From the NCBI GenBank assembly GCA_902728285.1, contig CACVBU010000247.1, positions 1-64,000 on the forward strand: a DNA stretch of 64,000 nucleotides, written 5' to 3'. Made by a program: the position numbers and the translations under genes. This stretch comes from Clytia hemisphaerica (Eukaryota; Cnidaria; Hydrozoa; Leptothecata; Clytiidae). The notes beneath the pieces are model-generated. The model did not search any database, had not been told where the DNA came from, and saw only the letters and a list, made by a program, of their open reading frames with translations. This document shows positions 1-11,700 of the stretch, piece after piece. Within the stretch, counting starts at the first letter, position 1, and the number at the start of each line of letters is the position of its first letter.

Positions 1-605
1 TTTGCCGAAAAAAAAATTTTTCCGGTGTAGAACCGGAAAATGTGCCGGAAAATCGTCGTTTTTTCACATTTCCGTCACATTTTTTCAACTTATTTAATTG
101 TTTCTTTACAGAAAAATGTCTTTATGATGATGCTCAAAACTTCGCATCGTTTGATTTCCAAAAAAAATCATCCTTTGAATCCGGAACTCCTTTTAAAAAT
201 CGCCGGAACAGCCGAAAACCGGCCGTTTTAAAACGGTTTTTTCCTTCATTTTTTCAACTTGTACTCGACAGATTTTTCATGATTTTTGCACAATGATGTA
301 AAATGGCAATGCCCAAAATGTGACAGAGCCCAATTTTCGAAAAAGAAATTTTTCCGGCCGCTAGAACCGGAAATGTCCCGAAAAAAGCGGTTTTTTGAGA
401 TTTTCTCAGTTTTATTTTCTCTGAATGATTGATTAAAGTGTCGATATTATTTTTCTTTCACCGTTAAACATCGATGTGTTTCTTAATTGCTTTCTCCGTT
501 CCAATAGATATATAAATCGAAATTTAAAATTATACATTACTTCCATTAAATTCTAATTATTCGTTTTATAAATAGGTAGGTCCATTAAAGTATTACTTGT
601 TTATT
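1..605 (+). repeat. Truncated copy of a dispersed repeat (family A)
   Basis: AT-rich non-coding sequence sharing blocks with 10047-10648 and 31313-32940. The shared parts are a block reading 'ccaaaatgtgac(a/g)gagcc' followed by 'attttcgaaaaa', and a terminal block 'aggtaggtccat(a/t)aaagtat' (here at 574-601). This copy also has inverted CCGGAAAA/TTTTCCGG motifs. The left end lies outside the window. No coding potential seen. Confidence 0.6.
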
Positions 606-911
606 ACAAAATTGTTAACATTTAAACACAAGTAACGGATCTGAATAATAGAGGTATATAATTATTTTTACAACTCACAACTCACTTTTTATCACATTAA
701 TCGACATCTTGACATTTAAGTCATCTTGTTAGATGTTTTGTTTCAAGAGTTCTTGTAATATAGTTGATTGTTCAACTTGGAGAGGGAATGTTTGTAAACA
801 TAGAATTTTTTTTCATAGCAGTTATTTGGGGTCGGATTCAGGCAGGGGTGTCGGAGATTTAGGGCCATTCACGGTATTGTACTTCGATCACAATCGAACG
901 TTCGATTAGTA

Positions 912-2119
912 CCGTCTGGACTGCTCTAACTTGGGACTATCTGATAAAACATGGGAAGTCATTTGATTTGAGTTAATGAACGACGTATAAAGAAATACAT
1001 GATTTCTCTTTCGCATCGAGTAGGCTAGTTCTAGTTCTAGTTTTATATTTGCATAAGACAAAAAAATGCCTAATCTCGCAAATTCTACGTAAAAATACAA
1101 AAATGAAAAGGTTTAATAGCTAAGATAAAGATATAAAAAATTAGAATAAATAGGTAATTTATACAATTTTAAATTACATTTATTAGATTGAAATTCATAA
1201 AAATGTAAAAAAGTTCAAAAATATTACAGTAATAAAAAGTGTGTTAAAAATAGTACACTAATAGAGGATGCACAATTAGCATGGTTTTAAATCGAAATAA
1301 GAAAAAAATATGTAGTTGAAAACACACGCAAATGTGTGGAACGAAGAAGATTAAATTAGTGGCAAAATGATGGAGCGTTTGACGTCACTCGTGTGGCAAG
1401 TTACACACTCGTTATTTGATAATTCCATCGGCCGATAGGCGGTTAGGCGGCAATCACATTTATCTTCATTTTGCGTCCTCCTTGGGTCTAAAAAGTGAGT
1501 TGGTTGGTCGGTTGTAAAAATTTTTGGGTTTTTTTACCTCCATCATCCATTTTCCGAGTGTATTCTTGAAGGAAAGTGCCAGCCAGCCAACAGCCAAAAG
1601 AACCGCGTGTTATGGGTCTTTTCAAATTATGACCTTCGAACACTGTGACCTCTGACCCAAAATGGCGCATGTAATGATAAACAAAGTCAAAATGCCGTAA
1701 ATGCGCTAGAAATCGCTCGCAAAAAATTGGCAATAATAAAATTTTTGAACGAAGAAAAAGTCATTGACAGAAAGAATCAGACAAATTTACTGACTCACAG
1801 ACTCAATTCTACTCAATTTTTGAGAGTTGTTCAAGCGACGCGAAACGAAGATATTCGTGATTGCCGCCTTAGGCAGCGCCCGTTCTTCAATTCTCTTATC
1901 GTCGTCCAGTCATTTTGAATGAAAACAAAAAAGTTAAAAAGGGCGCGCTATCAGTGAAAGTTATCGTGACATGTTATGACAGAAAGTATGATTGATAAAT
2001 TTGGTGGAGTTATCAAAACAAATTTGTTGTCAAAGAAATTTAACAGTAAGTGAAAATACAGGCCAGATATCAACAGTCCCATGTTTCGACTAATTGTCCT
2101 AAGTTAGAGCAGTTGGCGG
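912..2119. mobile_element. Tc1/mariner-like non-autonomous element, copy 1
   Basis: A 1208-bp segment with terminal inverted repeats. The left end reads CCGTC, a variable stretch, then CTGCTCTAACTTGGGAC. The right end reads GTCCTAAGTTAGAGCAG, a variable stretch, then GGCGG. It is flanked by TA on both sides, as expected for the Tc1/mariner superfamily. The interior is shared with copies at 24332-25380 (inverted inside) and 55930-59565. No transposase frame is visible, so it is non-autonomous. Confidence 0.75.
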
Positions 2120-3030
2120 TAATCAATTTTAATTCACAATCTTTTTCACATTGATTTGACACGAATGTGGAGCAAGATTGGTCAGAAAGAGGAATAGAAA
2201 AGCAATTTTTTGCTTATATAAGCATAATATAACAATAGACAGACACTGTCCTGATATAAAAATAAAATGTGTCTGATATGAAATGGGAACACTTATGTAA
2301 AAATAAAACCTTTAAACTGTATAAACTTAACTCTTCATACAAAAATTACAGGAAAAGCATATTTGGACTTTGTACCCTATGCTGCACGCAAGCTCTTAAG
2401 CAGGACAAAAATCAGCTTTTTGAAGTTTGCAAAAAAACGCCACATAGAAGATCTTTCAAATTCATTATGTAAATAGAGCAGTAAAAAAACTTTTCCATTT
2501 TCCCTTTTTTTGCAAAAGTTCTAGTAATGAAAATAAAAGGATAATGATAATTGAATTCTATCCACCGATGATCCACGGCACTATCTTAAAGCTAGAATCG
2601 CTTCGCGTACCCAGCGCTTGAGAAAATGATTGACAGATTAAAGTTTTTCACCTGCGCGGGAGCTCAGGGGCGTTCTGCGTTCTGCGATAGAGTTCTAGGC
2701 TCAATCCTCGGACCAAGCTAAAATGGTAGACTTAGCTGTGACAGATCATTTTGTCAAGTTGTTGGAATGTTTATAAGGCTCTTGACAGAAAATCTTTGTT
2801 TTATTGTCAATGATGACAGTGCCGTTATTCATTTTGTTAGATCTGACATATTGATGTTTGTAAGTGCACTTTTTAGTTTTGATTCATATTGAAGAATCAT
2901 ATTCTGGTTTTCATGTTATCATGATTATCATGTTTTCATGTTTTCATTAGATGCTGTTTTAGAGCTTTCAGAGCTAGCCTGATTAAAAAGAAATTGTTTA
3001 CAAAATTCCCTCTCCAAGTTGAACAATAAT

Positions 3031-3396
3031 CAGTGGCGTATTTAGGGTAGGTCAAGACATTTAGGTAAATTCAAGACATAAGAAATAATCTTAGGGGTAC
3101 AAAATCAACAAACTCATCTATATTTCTTATTTTGTGGAAACAGACATTGCTCCACATCAGTATCTATTTTTTCACCACAAGCGGTTAATTAGCAAAAAAA
3201 CGTACTCAAAACGTGAGAAGGGTATTCGTTGAGTAAAAAATTCTCATAAATTGCAAAGTGTGATACAAAATACACGTAAGCAAAGCTGAATCCCGAACGA
3301 GATGAAAAGAATATCAAACCTCTCCAAGAACCAGAATTGGAACCACTCAGCTTCAAATTTTTGACCTACTTGGCAAAATTCCTAAATACGCCACTG
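3031..3396. mobile_element. Small MITE with CAGTGGCGTATTTAGG ends
   Basis: A 366-bp element bounded by the inverted pair CAGTGGCGTATTTAGG (3031) and CCTAAATACGCCACTG (ends 3396). The flanks carry a 5-bp direct repeat ATAAT on each side. No coding sequence. CAGTGGCG-type ends are common in short hAT-like or related DNA elements, but superfamily cannot be fixed from a 5-bp duplication. Confidence 0.7.
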
Positions 3397-3417
3397 ATAA
3401 TGTAGTAGGGTGGACAG

Positions 3418-4480
3418 GGCAAAATTTTCCTCTCAATTTTTGAAAACCAAACTAATTTTATTTGAAAGTCCTTACCTTTGTGAGAAAAATGAAGAGTCAT
3501 TTATTAAAATTGGTTAAGTATTTCCAAATCAAAGTTATTCCATATTCAAAACACAAAAAAACACCTTTCCAAAGAATCATCTGCTTACCCCGCGCCAGCA
3601 AGAAATAATTTTTCGAAAGCACCAAAAATGGCGGACAAAATTTAGCCTTCCGCATGACTAGGGGTGCAGAGTTTGGCTGACGCGGTCTTAAAATCAGCCC
3701 GATGACTATTAAACTTTGGCTTATTGTTAATGAGCTGGAAATGATAGCTAAAAACAAATTTTAGCACTAGAAAGCTGAAAACCTCAGCTTTCAGATGGTG
3801 TATGCTGCTAACATGAAAAAATTCACAATCTTGTCGTAAAATAGCAATTTCTTCTATATTTCAAAATTCCAGACAGCCTGTAGATTTTCAAATAAAGCAG
3901 CATGTGATTAACCTGAGATCAGATTGTGATTGTTTTCTGCCCACCACGCTGAAGCTCTAAAGGGATGGATGAAAACAAACAATTATGACAAATATGCTAT
4001 CTCAAAATCGTAAGGTCAGCTTTAAGTTGTGTTTTCACCTTGACGTTGAAAAACATCAATATCTTTGGAAAGAAAAGATATTTAAATGCAGTTTTTTTTA
4101 TTTGTTCCCCTGGTAATTTCTTTCTGATTGATTAAAAAAAAAATGAAAAGATTTGAATGATTTAAAGGTAAGTACTAATGCATTAAGTTCATTTTGATAA
4201 ATTCTTCCTTGTTCCGTGCCAAAAATCCTGACGAGTGCAAACCCTAATAGGCAAGATGGCCATGGGGCAAAATTTTCCCCTCAATTTTTGAAAACCAAAC
4301 TAATTTTATTTGAAAGTCCTTACCTTTGTGAGAAAAATGAGGGGTCATTTATTAGGATTGGTTAAGTATTTCCCAAGTTATTCCATATTCAAAACACAAA
4401 AAATACCCTGCATCAGCAAGAAATAGTTTTTCGAAAGCACCAAAAATGGCAAATGAAACCTAGCCTTCCACGTGACAGTA
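3418..4480 (+). repeat. Direct duplication of a ~240-bp repeat block
   Basis: The block at about 3418-3660 (beginning 'caaaattttcctctcaattt') recurs at about 4262-4480 in the same orientation. Shared landmarks are 'gaaagtccttacctttgtga', 'aaaaatga(a/g)gggtcatttatta'-like text and 'gcaccaaaaatggc'. A more distant relative is at about 56220-56530. Intervening DNA has no recognisable gene. Confidence 0.6.
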
Positions 4481-6340
4481 CCATTTTGGGTTATTGAACT
4501 GATCGAACGCAACCCATTAATCGAACTTGACCAAACACTCACAATATTTTAAAATATCTTAGAATACAATGAATTTTTTACTCAAACTTTAATCCTCAAT
4601 GGAGTTCAATTAGTTTGATTTTGCGATTGGTTCGACAAGCTCGGTTGATCAGGTCTGGTTTCACGCACTAAAATTCCATTGCTACTTTTCTACTAGAAAA
4701 AGACCAGAACTTCGAGTAGTTGAAAAATGACTTGTCTACCTTTGTTTTGGAGATTAGCATATGGTATCCACTTAAATTCCTCAATTCTTTTGGAAGGGAG
4801 TTGAACAAGATTGGCCAACCGGTCAACAAGAAATTATATTGGATAGTCTGTAAGCAGAGGAGTGTAAAGTGATGGAAAAACAGCTTTTTTAAAACAATGG
4901 AAATACGACTCGTCATATACCAGGTTCTTTGCCCTTAAGGGAGTTTGTTTCAGGCAACAAAATGGTGTAAAAATCTTTACTTCACACTGAAAGTTTAGAG
5001 AGCAATCTGTCAAAAATGAAAAACGCAAATCCACTTTTGTAATCATAGTATATAGAAACCAGCCAATTTTTAGGACAAGCAGACAAGCCGTCTTTTCTTG
5101 AACTTTTTCTAATCAAAGCTAAAACAAAAACGTTTTCAATACAAACAATCAGAACAATTTGGGTAATAAAAGAAGCTGGTTTTCTATTCCATCCCATATC
5201 TCTGCTGTAAGGCAGCTGATGCTCTAGGAATTTGGACTTAGACAAATAAAAACAAAATCTGCCAAGTCTGGGTTGAAAAAAACAGGTGTTAAGCTGTCTA
5301 ACAGGTTGATGTTTGGCATAAGGTTTTCAAGGATCTTTCATGTTTAGGCAACCATGCATCTTTCTCTTCTTTGTTCCAGCAAGAGTTTGAATGCCTTCAA
5401 TCTTGACCAGTATGTCTTTTCGCTACTTTTCAGGGTGGTGGATTTTTCGAATTAAGCTCCATTGAACCATTGTTATCTACACCTTTGATGAGTCTTGTTT
5501 CATCGGCAAAACTTTCCACCAATTCCAATATTTTGAACTTTGGTGGGTGCCAGGTTTAAGTCAACTTTATCAAAAGCCTTGGAAAAATCAAGGTAGACAA
5601 CATCTGCATTTTTGCCTTGTTCCAATATGGACAGAATTTCGTCATAGTGTGATAATAGTTGGCTGAGGTAGTATCTCAGAGTTGGTTTGGACTGAACATG
5701 AGATGGGAATATTCAGGGACAGACCACTTTGAAATCTTGTAACTGAACTAAATAATTCACTTGAGAAGAAAGTGCTTCTCTAAATTTGCCACTTTTTCTT
5801 GATCTTTGTTTGTCAAAAATAACAGTGAGATGCAACAGAAAAGGCTATGAGTAATCTAGTATGCCGTAGTTCGAACCCTCCTTTCTTAAGAGGGGTGATG
5901 CCTTCTGGAAAACTGAAGAATAGAGGTTGTCAAAAATCTTCCTGGAAAAAGGGGGGGTAGCAAAGAGAGGAAATTGTTTAATAAGAAGGGGTTATTGCAG
6001 ATATTTTCACCAGAAATGTTGTGGAATTTTTGGTCTGAAAGGAAAGGACATTTGCATTTATAGGCATTTTGGAAGATTGGTGGATGCCAAGAATAGGGGG
6101 ATCTATTATGGGTAGCATACCCTCTTGGTGTAAACTTCTTGAACATTTCGATCCAAAATTTTTATTCTCATCTCACCTGCCCTTGAATAACAAAAAAATG
6201 TCAAATGTTGTACATATGTAGCTGTCTGGAAAAGAATTTGGCAAAAAAATACTTTTTGAGAGATAGAGGAGGTATCTTTAGGCAAAAATTATCAAGCCAT
6301 ATGATTGCCCCTTTCAAAAGTTCTCCTTTTTTATGTTTTT
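4481..6340. other. Intergenic, no gene recognised
   Basis: AT-rich sequence upstream of the RCC2-like gene. Short open frames on both strands show no family resemblance. At about 6320-6342 there is a good splice-acceptor context (ttctccttttttatgtttttag) just before the RCC2 start, so a 5' UTR exon of that gene may lie somewhere in this stretch. Confidence 0.4.
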
Positions 6341-6365
6341 AGTGATTCACTGATTGGTCATCAGA

Positions 6366-7823
6366 ATGGCTGAAAATGAAGGGAAGCGAAAACTGAGTGA
6401 AGATGAAGAAAGACCATCTGAAAATGGTGACATCAAACGATTGAAAGTCTGTGAGCCACAAGAGCTTGGTACTTTACTGTATTCAGGATTGACAGATTAT
6501 ACTGAGAGAAATGACGGTGCAATCTCCAAGAGTCCTGCACTTCAATGGTCACCTTTTCAATATGAAAGCCTCAAGGGAATCAAAATACGCAAGGTTTCGA
6601 CAGGACCCGTATCTTACCACACCCTTGCCATATCAGAGGATTACAAAGTTTATAGTTGGGGTTATAACAACAAAGGACAACTTGGACATGGTGACTGTAG
6701 GAATCGGCGAAATCCTACTTTAGTGGAATCACTATCAGGATATAAAGTTGTAGATGTGGCAACAGGCCGCATGCATTCCCTTGTGTTGACAGATGAAGGT
6801 CAGGTCTTTGCTTTTGGTGACAATAGCAGTGGCCAATGTGGAGTTGGTTCTAAGGATAGCCAAATGTCCAACCCTAAGCGTATCGATTATGATGGTGCAT
6901 CAATCGTCAAATTTGCATGCGGTTCTGAATTCAGTTTGATTCTTGATGACTTAGGAACTGTTTACTCCTTTGGCCATCCAGAGCATGGTCAGCTTGGCCA
7001 TGGAACTGATAGCAGAGAAATTGTTGCTGGGAAGGGAGAGGTCTTTCACTTCGAGCACTCACCCATTCCAATCACAAGTTACCGAGAAATCGATGATGGA
7101 GAGGTGATTTTTCACGGCCAGCCCAGAATTGTCGATATTCAATGTGGAAATAATCATTCTTGTGCGATTGACGAGAAACAGCGTATTTTTACATGGGGAT
7201 TTGGTGGCTATGGTCGTCTTGGACACAACAGTACCCAAAATGAGATGGTTCCACGACTGATGAAATGCTGGTATCGAATCACTGGCCGAGCAGATGGTGG
7301 TATTATTAGAGTTGCATGTGGCTCACAATTCAATATTGTTCAAACTACTGTTGCAAAATGTTCATATTACTTTGGCCAAATCAATATGAACGGAGAGGCA
7401 GCAATGTATCCTAAATCCATCGATGATTTGCAAGGCTGGAATGTACGTCGCGTTGTTTGCAGCATGCGTGGTTGGGCAGCTTTGGCTGATGATTCGGTTA
7501 TTGCTGCTCAATGCAGTCCTGGTTTTGGTCAACTTGGAATGGGCTTTAATAAGAAGTCATCAGCTCGACCACTTCTTGTGGAACCATTTGAAAAAATGAA
7601 GGTTCATCATCTCGGTCTTGGTTACATGCATGGTGTTTTTCTTGTTCGCAATGAAACAGAGAAAGATGAGAAAGAAATGGAAAAGTTCGAAATCCTCTCA
7701 TTTGAAGACAATGACAAAAAAGTTGAAGAGGCTCCTCCAGCCAAAGGAAAAGGGAGGGGTAAAGCAGCTTCTAAAGGAAAAGCAACTGCTAGAAAAGCTG
7801 CACCTGGTCGCAAGAAAAAGTGA
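6366..7823 (+). CDS. RCC2: RCC2 (TD-60)-like RCC1-repeat protein, intronless
   Basis: Encodes 485 residues in one exon. RCC1 repeats form a seven-bladed propeller: WGYNNKGQLGHG near residue 98, FGDNSSGQCGVG near 150, FGHPEHGQLGHG near 203, WGFGGYGRLGH near 277. The specific blocks (PTLVE.LSG, ACG.EFS, WGFGGYGRLGH followed by EMVPRL, MYPK...L.GW) match RCC2 rather than generic RCC1. RCC2 is a chromosomal passenger and cortical protein linked to Rac1 and RalA and needed for mitosis. The N-terminus is charged and the C-terminal ~35 residues are Lys/Ala/Gly-rich, consistent with a nuclear signal. The frame is open from a TTG at 6354, but the first ATG is 6366 (tcagaATGg). A likely 3' splice site ends at 6342, so an intron may lie in the 5' UTR. 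The lack of coding introns contrasts with its neighbours and could reflect retroposition. Confidence 0.94.
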   Translation: MAENEGKRKLSEDEERPSENGDIKRLKVCEPQELGTLLYSGLTDYTERNDGAISKSPALQWSPFQYESLKGIKIRKVSTGPVSYHTLAISEDYKVYSWGYNNKGQLGHGDCRNRRNPTLVESLSGYKVVDVATGRMHSLVLTDEGQVFAFGDNSSGQCGVGSKDSQMSNPKRIDYDGASIVKFACGSEFSLILDDLGTVYSFGHPEHGQLGHGTDSREIVAGKGEVFHFEHSPIPITSYREIDDGEVIFHGQPRIVDIQCGNNHSCAIDEKQRIFTWGFGGYGRLGHNSTQNEMVPRLMKCWYRITGRADGGIIRVACGSQFNIVQTTVAKCSYYFGQINMNGEAAMYPKSIDDLQGWNVRRVVCSMRGWAALADDSVIAAQCSPGFGQLGMGFNKKSSARPLLVEPFEKMKVHHLGLGYMHGVFLVRNETEKDEKEMEKFEILSFEDNDKKVEEAPPAKGKGRGKAASKGKATARKAAPGRKKK

Positions 7824-8265
7824 CTCTGTTAAGAGGGCCTCCTTCTCTGTATGAACTTTATTCATATTTTTTTTTCATATTTCGTTTTTCAACATAGGGA
7901 TGTAACTAACTAGAAACTTTTAATTTGTTTTTTGTCATTGCTGCACTTCAACTTTTGATGGATAATTATATCCGTTTTTGGATTCTTACCCCCATCAATC
8001 CCACCTCCTCCCCCACCCTAGTTCGACATTGAATTTAATCCTGAAGAGCCTTCCTATTTTGTATCTATAAGCATCCTCCCCTTCAGTGTTTAGAAACAAT
8101 CCATAGTTGATGGTTACATTTGCAACGTTTGCTCCGATTATATCTTACAACTTTTCCGGCTTCCATAATACTCTTTGCTAGTCTAAGCCCAACTAAAAGA
8201 CGAAACGACATTTTTTATTTGTAATATATTTTCTCATCGTAAGATTGGTATTTCTTCTACTAGAG

Positions 8266-8271
8266 AATAAA
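8266..8271 (+). terminator. Probable polyadenylation signal of RCC2
   Basis: AATAAA about 440 bp after the RCC2 stop codon, followed by an A-rich run. It is the first canonical signal downstream on this strand and lies before the first carboxypeptidase gene. Confidence 0.5.
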
Positions 8272-8742
8272 AAAAAAGAACATTTTTGTAATAGTATTTC
8301 GATTTTATTATAAGTTAGAAATTATTATGCGACAATACTTCGCTTTGTTTTTTTCATAACCCAGCATTCTCGTTGACAAAGCAGGGCAAAGATATATTTC
8401 CAAGCCTTAATATTTCCACATTTCTTTTTTTTATGATAACTTGTCGTTTTTTTTGCTTCGGAGCATAGCTCAGCTTGATTCTTATTTACATTTTTCAATT
8501 GTTTTTAGATAGGACACTCGAAATCTCTGCCTCGTAACTTCCCACACAATGTTGTTTGTTCATCTGAATTTTTATAAAAATAGAGACCACCCTGAGCAAA
8601 TAAATACTCATGAAAAAGTGAAAGATAGGTGACACGAAGGACATCATTATGACATCCTAAAGACGCCACAACGAATGCAAGGTACTCTATATCTTTCACA
8701 AAATCTTCCTACCAAGAGTTAGTCTATCAATTTGATGCAAAG

Positions 8743-11700
8743 ATGAAGATGAAAATATTCTTCTGTTTTATAGTTTCGTTTTTCATTGTAAAAGCGTACG
8801 AAGAATTCAGAGGGTAAGGCTTTAATCTTTTCAATGTTTGACGAACAAGACATCTTCTTGAATCATTGTAATCTTTCTTTGACCTCAACATTTCCAGGAA
8901 CCAAGTGCTTCGTATCATCCCATCCAATGATGTTCAACTAAAAGTTCTCAAGAAATGGATTTCAAGCAACCCTTTGGTGAGTGTCCTTGTTTTATTAGAA
9001 AAGAAGAGAAGAAAATGGGAATAACGAAGGAACTTGATTTTTACAAAATTGATTTGCAGGGGGCGAGAGTGTCCTAGGTTATAAAATAAAAAAAAATGCT
9101 TATTAGTTTCCTGCAAGATCTTTTCTCTTACATACCTTAGGTTGATCTTTGGAAAGAGCCAAGTGCACCTGGCCACGTTGTAGACATCCACATGCCAAAA
9201 GGAAAGATATCATCTTTCGAGAAATTGTTAACAGCCCATGGAATTTCTTATAATATCATGGTCCCTGATGTGGAAGATCTTTTGAATGAAGAAGAACTCT
9301 CCAACATGAAGAACAGCTTCTCAGCATATGCTTTCAACGCATTTGATTACAACAAGTTCAATGATTGGCCGGAAGTAAGTAGCCTTCATATTTTATTCAC
9401 CCACACAAGTTTACTGACATGGTTTGTTAAAGAAAAAGCCAATTAAGCCTGAGATTTAAATTAACCTTATTTTTACGTCTTATCAACTCATATTTTCATT
9501 TTTTTAGATACGACGGGAACTGGAAAATTTGGTATCAATCTACAGTTCAAAAGCTTCTTTGTTCAACGTTGGTAAAACTTACAAGGGAGAGGAGCAAATC
9601 GGCATCAAGGTTAAAATCTCTTGAAAGATCGATCGAATCGTTTATTCCTCTAAAATAAATTTTCTTAACCTTGTCAGGAAAATTCCCTTTTAAGGAATGA
9701 TCTGAATATTATGAATAAAATTTCTTATAGAAGAATTTCAAGACACAAACATAGGCGACAGAGTTTAACGACTAAACTACTACCGACGGCAATTTTTTAC
9801 TAACCTATCACCACACCTTATTTTTTTTGACAGGTGACAAACGGTGACGGGCGATCAAAACCAGTTGTTTGGATTGATGGAGGTATCCATGCAAGAGAAT
9901 GGATTTCACCCGCCACTGTCATGTACTTCATGAACAAGGTCATATTTCTTTGGACCATTTTGGAATACACTTCTTTCCTTGTTTTCCTTAAACACTTAAA
10001 AAATGATTAAATTGGAAATCGCCAAAGAAAATCTTCCATTTTTGGACCTACCCCGGTGGGGTGGAGGTCCTATAAATTCATCTCTGTCCGTTCGTCCGTC
10101 CGTCCGTTCGTTACCAGCTTTTCTCGAGATTGAATCATAGGAATCATTTGATTTTTGGTGCAAAGGTGCAAAACGGTGGTGGCCAAAATGTGACGGAGCC
10201 CGATTTTCGAAAAAAAAATTTTTTGGGCAAATTTGGGCCAAAAAACGGCTAAAAAATTGGATCATTAATTTTTTCTGATTTTTTGCATGAAAGTAGGTAA
10301 AAGATGGGTCAAGCAGATTTTTGTAAAAAACTTTTCAGCTCAAAAAACGCATCTTTATCTATAAGAATCACTATTATTAAGATACATCAATGTCCTTAGC
10401 CAAATTACTCAATTTTTTGATGAGATAGATGTCTTTTTGTGTTCACGAAGTCTTGAATATGAAAGAATATTTCGAGAGCATGAAATTTTGGTTTCTAAAC
10501 GTTTTTTTTATAAGAAACAAACGACTAATTTTAATAAATGGTCACTATTTGTGTTCTGAATGATTGTTTAACGTTCATGCTCACGTAGATATCAATTATA
10601 TAAGTGTTAAATGCATAACCAGGTAGTTCCATAAAAGTATCACTTGTTTTCATAGATGTTGATTGACCAAACTGACCGTCGTGTGTCACAAGCCTTAGCC
10701 AAATACGATTTCTTCTTCATGCCCGTGTTTAACATTGATGGGTACAAATACACTTTCACTGGAAGACAAGCACGTTTATGGCGTAAAACACGAAAACCAT
10801 ACTCTTGGTATCAGTTTCCATGTAAAGGAGCAGATCCCAACAGAAATTGGGACAGCCATTGGGATGAAGGTTTGAGATGTTATTATCTTTTCAGGAATTA
10901 ATGTTTTTGCAATAAGGTCTCTACCGAATGCTCGAATAAAAAAGAACATGGATTTTGCGTGTTGACATTTTTTTTGAGAATCGGGAATACCTAACGTCTA
11001 GTTCCATTTGAATTAATGAGAAAAACTTTCGATGTAAGAAGGATATTCTCTTTGTTGTTATTCAGCAATTGGGACCAGCGATTTTTGTATGTACGAAAAT
11101 TACCGCGGCCCGAAACCGTTCTCGGAAGTGGAAGTGGCCAACGTGGCAAGGTTTCTGAAAACGTTGAACTTGAAGTCTTATTGGAATGTCCATGCTTACG
11201 GTCAATATGTTTTATATCCGTGGTCCTGGACCAAAAAGCCGGCACCTGAAGCAGCTCAAATGGTAGGTTATCATTTCGAATGGATTCTGTATAGTGAAAA
11301 GTTTTATAAATTCTATTTGTTATTTATTTTGTTGATTTGTAATGCGTTCTTCCAGAAAAAAACTAGCCGGGATATATTTTCCGGGCCTATTAAAAAAATG
11401 TCATAAACTTGTCATGTCTGGCGGAGGTAAATTTAGAGTTAAAGTTTTTCCTATTCCAAGCTTTTCTTTTCTTTCAGAAAAACGTGGGTGATGTTTTTGC
11501 AGCAGCTGCTCGCTTACGGTATGGAACACTCTATCAAGTTGGACAACCTGCAGACATCTTGTGTGAGTTTTTTTCATTCCTTTATTACATTAAAAATCTT
11601 TTAAAAAGTTAAGTTAGATGTCTAAGAAGGCTGTGAAGTCAAAATATTGTTCATAAGAAATGTGTTATTGTTTTAATGGTTAAATGCAGAAGAAAAAATG

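Noticed and set aside
7622-7854. Short frames overlapping the end of RCC2 on both strands
   Set aside because: Shadows of the Lys/Ala-rich RCC2 tail.
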